From positions 7,860,832 through 7,870,831 of the forward strand of contig CM022675.1 of the NCBI GenBank assembly GCA_012295275.1: 10,000 bases of DNA, given 5' to 3'. Positions 1 through 10,000 of this stretch are shown here, piece after piece. The notes beneath the pieces were generated by a model. It searched no databases and had not been told where the DNA came from. It was given only the letters and a program-made list of their open reading frames with translations. Origin of the DNA: Chrysomallon squamiferum (taxonomy: Eukaryota; Mollusca; Gastropoda; Neomphalida; Peltospiridae). Position 1 is the first letter of the stretch, and the number at the start of each line of letters is the position of its first letter. The position numbers and the translations under genes are program-made.

Positions 1-77
1 ACTGATACAGCAACAACTACTGCTATTGCTACTACTATCATCTCTAGTATTACCACTGAAGTTTTGTTACTGTCACT

Positions 78-81
<4 letters not shown>

Positions 82-134
<53 letters not shown>

Positions 135-156
135 GTTGTTGTTGTTGTTGTTGTTA
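82..156. repeat. Compound (TTA)n(TTG)n microsatellite
   Basis: About 17 near-perfect TTA units (82-134) run directly into about seven TTG units. The same ATT-to-GTT compound order recurs inside the gene at 2968-3048. Confidence 0.95.
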
Positions 157-519
157 TTTTATCGTTGTTGTTGCAGTTGTTGGTGCTGATGATGCTTCAG
201 TGAAATGATCTAAACGACCTCTGAAACAACGTTCTGAATGACTAATCCCATTAACATAACTAAGTCGATTTCAGAAACGTTATAATAGCTTAAAGGTTAT
301 CTAAACCTGAACTTAATTCCTCAATTATCTGTAAATTATCGGAAACTTTTCCCGTTTGAGGATAGACAAATGAAGTTACGGTTGGTCAAATACCATCGTA
401 GAGTAACGTTATTTGGTTATCTTTTATGTAAATGAATTAAAAAGTCAATTAATTAGTGGTAATTAAGTAACATCATTTGATTAAGTTTGAGTTCAGAAAG
501 GTCGTGAGATTTTCTGTAT

Positions 520-542
520 CTGTGTGTGTGTATGTGTATTAG

Positions 543-598
<56 letters not shown>

Positions 599-658
599 TT
601 GTGTGTGTGTGTGTGTGTTAGGTGTGTGTGTGTGTTTGTTTGTTTCTGTGTGTGTGTT
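520..658. repeat. (TG)n microsatellite
   Basis: This is an interrupted alternating purine-pyrimidine (TG)n tract. Its longest uninterrupted run is about 545-596, followed by further TG runs and TTTG units. Such tracts can adopt Z-DNA. The open frames over it (Cys-Val repeats) are artefacts. Confidence 0.95.
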
Positions 659-682
659 TTTTCTCGTTTGGTTTCTTTCTGT

Positions 683-783
683 CTTTATTTATTTATTTAC
701 TTATTTATTTATTTATTTAACTATTTATTTATTTATTCATTCATTCATTTAATTATTCATTAATTTATTTAAATATTTATTTG
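683..783. repeat. (ATTT)n / (ATTC)n tetranucleotide repeat
   Basis: ATTT units run through the segment with ACTT, ATTC and AATT variants, typical of an ageing tetranucleotide microsatellite. Confidence 0.9.
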
Positions 784-825
784 TTAGCATTGTTGTTTAT
801 TTGAGTTGTTTGTGTTCTTGTTTTC

Positions 826-933
826 GTAATTATTATTAATGTTGTTGTTTTTATTATTCTAATATCACTACAACAACAGCAACAACAACAACAACAACAA
901 CTACTACTACTACTACAATTAGAACTACTACAT
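826..933. repeat. Trinucleotide tracts (ATT, GTT, CAA, CTA)
   Basis: Short runs of ATT and GTT are followed by (CAA)n at about 870-900 and (CTA)n at about 900-916. The minus-strand open frame across them (Asn/Ser/Cys homopolymers) is a repeat translation. Confidence 0.88.
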
Positions 934-1124
934 TTATTATTATCATCATCTGACTTCCTCAATATCATCATCATCATTTTCATTATTATTATCATCATCT
1001 GACTTCCTCAGTATCATCATCATCATTTTCATTATTATTATCATCATCTGACTTCCTTAGTATCATCATCATCATTTTCATTATTATTATCATCATCTGA
1101 CTTCCTCAGTATCATCATCATCAT
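934..1124. repeat. 49-bp minisatellite, about four copies
   Basis: The core TGACTTCCT begins at 951, 1000, 1049 and 1098, an exact 49-bp period. Units are nearly identical, differing at one or two bases after the core (CAATATC, CAGTATC, TAGTATC, CAGTATC). Each unit is flanked by (ATT)n and (ATC)n runs. The array ends about 30 bp before exon A. There are no unique spacers between copies, so it is not a CRISPR. Confidence 0.93.
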
Positions 1125-1155
1125 CATTACTGATATCACAACTCTGTTATCACAG

Positions 1156-6434
<5,279 letters not shown>

Positions 6435-6461
6435 ATTATTATTACTTGTTTTTGTTTTTTA

Positions 6462-6467
6462 AATAAA
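6462..6467 (+). promoter_or_regulatory. Candidate poly(A) signal AATAAA, nearest to stop
   Basis: An exact AATAAA lies 27 nt after the stop codon. If used, the 3' UTR would be very short. Other exact copies lie at 6643-6648, 6996-7001 and 7018-7023. The hexamer is common by chance in DNA this AT-rich. Confidence 0.4.
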
Positions 6468-6773
6468 AAGTATTTACAACTCTTTCTATATTTATACGTA
6501 AGTCTTCGAACAAGCCTCGAAATTTATGGGGTACATACTCCTCAAATTCCAGTTCATTTATCTCTTGGAAAAGACAAGTGAAAAGTTGAATAGGACGAAG
6601 GAGAGAGAGAAGAGTAAAAAACAGAAAAAGAAAAAAGAAATGAATAAAAGACAGTAAATAAGTCAGAAAGAAGAAGGAATGAAGATGTTTATTAGAATGA
6701 AGTAGAAACGAAACTTATTGAATATATTTGAGTATATTCATTTATGGTTATCTGTTTGTTTTATAACAAAATA

Positions 6774-6774
6774 T

Positions 6775-6812
<38 letters not shown>

Positions 6813-6832
6813 ATAATAATAATAATAATAAT
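6774..6832. repeat. (ACT)n(AAT)n microsatellite
   Basis: About a dozen ACT units are followed by about seven AAT units. Confidence 0.95.
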
Positions 6833-6929
6833 CATCATAATAACTATAGATAAAACAAAAAAGAAAAAAATATGAGAGAACAGAAAACTTTAAAAAACAG
6901 AAATATTTTGTTTATAGTGGACCCCAAAG

Positions 6930-6931
<2 letters not shown>

Positions 6932-6984
<53 letters not shown>
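6932..6984. repeat. (TTA)n microsatellite
   Basis: A near-perfect run of about 17 TTA units lies in the probable 3' UTR or flank. Confidence 0.95.
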
Positions 6985-7017
6985 GACGCATTGTTAATAA
7001 ATTATGTACCTAAATGA

Positions 7018-7023
7018 AATAAA
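7018..7023 (+). promoter_or_regulatory. Alternative poly(A) signal AATAAA with GT-rich downstream element
   Basis: An exact AATAAA is followed about 36 nt later by a G/T-rich stretch (about 7059-7072). This is the classical arrangement of a cleavage site and would give a 3' UTR of about 600 nt containing ACT/TAA and TTA repeats. Confidence 0.35.
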
Positions 7024-7126
7024 TTTCTTGATCTACTGTCTACTTTGATTTTCTTTGCTTGAGTGGTAGTTTACAAATGCACAAAAGACTGAGTCAGCAG
7101 TATTCGTTTCTGAATGCTAATTCTAA

Positions 7127-7325
<199 letters not shown>

Positions 7326-7516
7326 AACACAAATATAAAACGAATCGAACGACACGGGCATGAAGACAAACAAACACACAGGAAAGCGCAATAAACGTAT
7401 AGAAACAATTTAAACCCAGACATACATGTCATTTTAGAAAATTAATTCTATGTATTTTTATACATGAAAATGAAATTATTAATCTCAGTAAAATCATTCC
7501 AGATGTTTAGAATACA

Positions 7517-7575
7517 AAAAAAAAAAAAAAAAAATAAATAAATAAATAAAATAAAATAAAATAAAATAAAATAAA

Positions 7576-7631
<56 letters not shown>
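7517..7631. repeat. Poly(A), (AAAT)n, (AAAAT)n, (AAT)n compound tract
   Basis: Poly(A) at about 7517-7533 changes in steps to AAAT, AAAAT and then about 18 AAT units. A run starting with poly(A) could mark the 3' end of an old retroposed element, but I see no body for one. Confidence 0.92.
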
Positions 7632-7632
<1 letters not shown>

Positions 7633-7720
7633 GACTTTTTCGTGTTTTAAATTGTTTAATATTATTAATTATATATACATACACTAGGAAGTGAGTCGAG
7701 CAAGTAAACAGGAAAACTGT

Positions 7721-7741
7721 AATATATATATATATATATAA
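7721..7741. repeat. (TA)n microsatellite
   Basis: A short pure TA dinucleotide run. A second lies at about 9111-9125. Confidence 0.9.
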
Positions 7742-7891
7742 GATTGCACTTCTGAATTGTCAGAATATTCTACATTTCTTTAATAAATCCAAAACAATAA
7801 TTAAAATTAATACTGATACTTTAACAAAATGTACTTTTGATGATTGCAAAGCAATAATCTCAATATATTCGGGATTCTTCCAAGTTATATT

Positions 7892-7892
7892 C

Positions 7893-7942
<50 letters not shown>
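7892..7942. repeat. (TTA)n microsatellite
   Basis: A near-perfect run of about 16 TTA units. Confidence 0.95.
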
Positions 7943-7943
<1 letters not shown>

Positions 7944-8035
7944 ATATTTACTGTGCTGTATTAATTAATAAAGAAGTATGACATCAAAAACGTTCCCTTT
8001 AAGAGTATCTGGTCACCACTATTTTTGTGTAATTG

Positions 8036-8126
8036 TGACGTCATAGCGTAGATAAATGTCCAGTTTGTTTTAAATAGTTTTCACATATGAGATGACGTCA
8101 CAACACTAGTAAAAAATGGTGACGTT
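8036..8126. promoter_or_regulatory. Cluster of CRE-like sites
   Basis: Two exact TGACGTCA palindromes lie at 8036-8043 and 8093-8100, spaced 57 bp apart. A TGACGTT half-variant follows at 8120-8126. CREB/ATF-type bZIP proteins bind such sites. Function here is only inferred, since no promoter or neighbouring gene start is seen. Confidence 0.35.
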
Positions 8127-8508
8127 CAAATATTTTTGTACTGTATTATTTCATTGCTCTAGTTTGTTTTTAGTGATAAAATAACAGAATAATAACTTGG
8201 AAGTTGTTTATTAATTTATTAAACCTTTTATTCATACTGACGTAGGTGAAAAAAAAAAATTAGCTGTACCGAAAAATCTACAAAGTATTTGAAATCTGCT
8301 TATACCGCTTGAAATCCAGGATCTTGTTTTGCGAACTTCTGATTATATTACTTGATAAATAATTTAAAAAAAAAAAAAAAAAAAACTTTAATAATGGAAA
8401 AGAGAGTTAGGGTCAGTAGTAGATTTCTGTATGCCTGTCATAGACACACGAAAGTTACTGAAAACAGAGGACTACCTTTTTTGATTACGTAAGCACTACG
8501 TTGTGGAA

Positions 8509-8536
8509 ACGTAATTCAGCACCTAGGTAATTACGT
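8509..8536. repeat. Short inverted repeat ACGTAATT...AATTACGT
   Basis: Perfect 8-bp arms (8509-8516 and 8529-8536) enclose a 12-bp loop. It could be a small stem-loop or paired bZIP sites. Confidence 0.5.
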
Positions 8537-8648
8537 CAGCAGGTAATTCAAGGTGATTAAAAAAAAAAAACCCAATGATATAGATTTACGCTCCACATCA
8601 TGAGAATAATGTATCTTACACCTTTATTAGTTACATCTGTAGGCGGTT

Positions 8649-8690
8649 TAAGGATGCCTTTCCTGGACAGAATCCATAACTTTTGACCGT
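8649..8690. mobile_element. Possible degraded SINE/LINE tail fragment
   Basis: The motif AGGATGCCTTTCCTGG resembles the conserved GGATGCCTTTCCT stretch of V-domain-type SINE and LINE 3' regions as I remember them. No tRNA-derived head, tail repeat or target-site duplication could be defined, so this is a weak call. Confidence 0.15.
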
Positions 8691-8875
8691 TTGGCCAAAA
8701 TAGATATACATGTCGACCGAATAAATCGAAAGAAGAGAGGTATCAAATTTATGAAATTTATCGATTAGAAATACAGGTTCTTTTATATACTTCATAAAAA
8801 AAATCTAATAAAATTTAAAAAAAAAAGAAAAAACAAACAAGACAAGGTTTTACTGTATTATCAAAAAATATCAAA

Positions 8876-9040
8876 ACATTTCTTACATTTATTTTCTTTT
8901 CTTTTACTTTTCTTTTCTTTTCTTTTATTTTATTATTCAATTTAATTTAATTTCAGTTAACTCATTAATTATTATTTTTATTTATTTACTTTTTTGCTTT
9001 TTCTTTTATTTTTTTATCTTTTTAATTTTATTTTTATTTC
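8876..9040. repeat. (TTTTC)n / (TTTTA)n T-rich low-complexity tract
   Basis: TTTTC pentanucleotides (8891-8927) pass into TTTTA, TTTAA and T-rich sequence. Confidence 0.85.
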
Positions 9041-9460
9041 CGTAGTACTGACATTTTAAAATACATATTTTAATTTAAAATGCCTTAAATGTATTTATTT
9101 CTATTTGAAATATATATATATATATTTTTAAGTTAAATTTAAATAATCTTAATCACGTATTCAAATGTAAGTATTTTAACATAGAATACATTATGGAGGG
9201 GACGTAATCTAAAACAAACCACACATTTAAAAGAAAAAGAAAAAGAAAAAAAAAAAAAAGAATCATTGCATAAGTAAGAAATGCAAAATATTTCGATCTA
9301 GAGGCATAAGTCATAATGGCTTCACCCGTCGAACTTCGTTGCATAATATTTGTTGCGAATTAGGCAATGCACGCGCATGAAAAGATAAAACTTCACACCG
9401 TGAAAGGTAATCGTGTAAAAAAGTACGAAACTCTCGCTACAAAAGTGCACGTTATTTTCA

Positions 9461-9530
9461 GTGAACGGAAAAACACGAAGTTTAGCTACAACATTCGTCA
9501 CTAGTCGGAAGTCCTCGTAAATGTTCGTAA
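9461..9530 (+). repeat. Diverged direct repeat, left copy
   Basis: This copy shares ordered blocks (TTTAGC, TCACTAG.CGGAA.TC, ATGTT) with 9767-9835. By eye identity is about two-thirds, with small indels. See the paired entry. Confidence 0.45.
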
Positions 9531-9588
9531 ACAATGTGAATCGAAAAAAAAGGAATTGAACCCATTCTAATTGAAAACTGTTTTAAAC

Positions 9589-9765
9589 ATATATGTATAT
9601 ATGTATCGATATTTAGTACAGATATAGATATGGATAGATAGATATAGATATAGATAAAGATACAGATATTGATAGATAGGCAGGTATAGATAGTTAGATA
9701 GATATAGATACAGACAGACTGATATATAGATGTATATATAGATATACACATACATATATATAATC
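9589..9765. repeat. (GATA)n-type tetranucleotide / TATATG array
   Basis: Irregular GATA, GATATA, CAGATA and TATATG units run through the segment, flanked on both sides by related sequence (9461-9530 and 9767-9835). Confidence 0.92.
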
Positions 9766-9766
9766 T

Positions 9767-9835
9767 ATGAAAGAAAAATATACGAATCTACATTTAGCAA
9801 ACTTCACTAGACGGAAATCATCAATATGTTTCATG
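9767..9835 (+). repeat. Diverged direct repeat, right copy
   Basis: This is the right-hand relative of 9461-9530, on the other side of the GATA-type array. The shared blocks occur in the same order and orientation. Confidence 0.45.
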
Positions 9836-9882
9836 TATAGTTTATTAACTGTTTAAATACTTTTTAGTCGATTTCCTTAGAA

Positions 9883-9960
9883 CAAAAAAAAAAAAAAAAA
9901 AAAAAAAAGAAAAAAAATCATTAAAAGAAGAAATAAAGAAAAAAAAAAGAAAAAGAAAAC
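9883..9960. repeat. Poly(A) and A/G-rich tract
   Basis: A run of about 25 A's is followed by an AAAG-rich low-complexity stretch. Other poly(A) runs lie at about 8366-8386 and 9246-9259. Confidence 0.9.
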
Positions 9961-10000
9961 GAAAAGCCAAGTATAAAATGAATTAATACTAAATACACGC

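Larger units (their letters stand above)
1..1155 (+). other. 3' end of an upstream intron (incomplete)
   Basis: No exon could be recognised here. All frames are interrupted or consist of repeat translation, and nothing resembles the N-lobe of the kinase-homology domain or a transmembrane segment. The stretch at about 157-519 is unique AT-rich sequence. The rest is (TTA)n/(TTG)n, (TG)n, (ATTT)n, trinucleotide tracts and a 49-bp minisatellite. It ends at the AG of exon A, so this intron is longer than 1.15 kb. Confidence 0.8.

Noticed and set aside
181-515. Possible missing upstream exon of the kinase-homology domain
   Set aside because: All three + frames have stops throughout, and no kinase-homology motif or phase-compatible exon is visible.
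524-763. Cys-Val-rich open frames
   Set aside because: They are translations of (TG)n and (ATTT)n microsatellites, with no domain or splice context.
777-998. Minus-strand Asn/Ser/Cys-rich open frame
   Set aside because: It lies wholly over CAA, CTA and ATC trinucleotide tracts, and the residues are homopolymer runs set by the repeats.
934-1124. Regularly spaced repeats resembling a CRISPR array
   Set aside because: Units are contiguous with no unique spacers, contain simple ATC/ATT runs and lie in an animal intron.
7448-7684. Tyr-rich minus-strand open frame
   Set aside because: It is a translation of (AAT)n and poly(A) in reverse.
9322-9534. Minus-strand 70-residue frame
   Set aside because: It has mixed composition but no recognisable motif, start context or splice structure. 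It is left as non-coding, with the region noted as a finding.
9482-9755. Tyr/Ile/Ser-rich minus-strand frames
   Set aside because: They are driven by the GATA/TATA array.

Overview
This is a eukaryotic, animal nuclear window. It carries the 3' half of one split gene on the + strand, set in very AT-rich DNA crowded with microsatellites. There is no sign of bacterial or organellar gene organisation. Nine short, GC-richer exons are separated by introns of about 230-830 bp with GT...AG ends. Long (CT)n, (AG)n, (TG)n, (ATT)n, (AAT)n, (AAC)n, ACTT-type and GATA-type tracts fill the introns and flanks. This texture fits an invertebrate, perhaps a lophotrochozoan such as a mollusc, but no species diagnosis is possible from the sequence alone.

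The gene is a membrane (receptor-type) guanylate cyclase. Joining exons 1156-1305, 2132-2306, 2767-2913, 3417-3540, 3925-3993, 4529-4700, 5225-5323, 5555-5646 and 6366-6434 gives one open frame of 364 complete codons plus a stop. It reads through the C-terminal lobe of the kinase-homology domain, the coiled-coil signalling helix, the complete class III guanylate cyclase catalytic domain and a very short tail. All residues expected for metal binding, guanine selection and transition-state binding are present. The ligand-binding ectodomain, transmembrane segment and N-lobe of the kinase-homology domain must lie upstream of base 1. The continuous open frames in the window mostly break this gene up or are microsatellite translations.

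Layout: 1-1155 is the end of an upstream intron, with satellites and a 49-bp minisatellite against the first visible exon. 1156-6434 holds the exons, and every intron holds simple repeats. 6435-10000 is the 3' flank, with candidate poly(A) signals, more microsatellites, a cluster of ACGT/CRE-like motifs (7990-8536), and a less AT-rich island (about 9295-9545) beside a GATA-type array. I found no second gene there.

The most interesting structure is in the introns. Introns 2 and 4 carry long (CT)n and (AG)n tracts, and introns 3 and 6 carry compound tracts complementary across their internal junction. The pre-mRNA could therefore form long double-stranded stems that loop out catalytic-domain exons. 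This is an inference from complementarity only.
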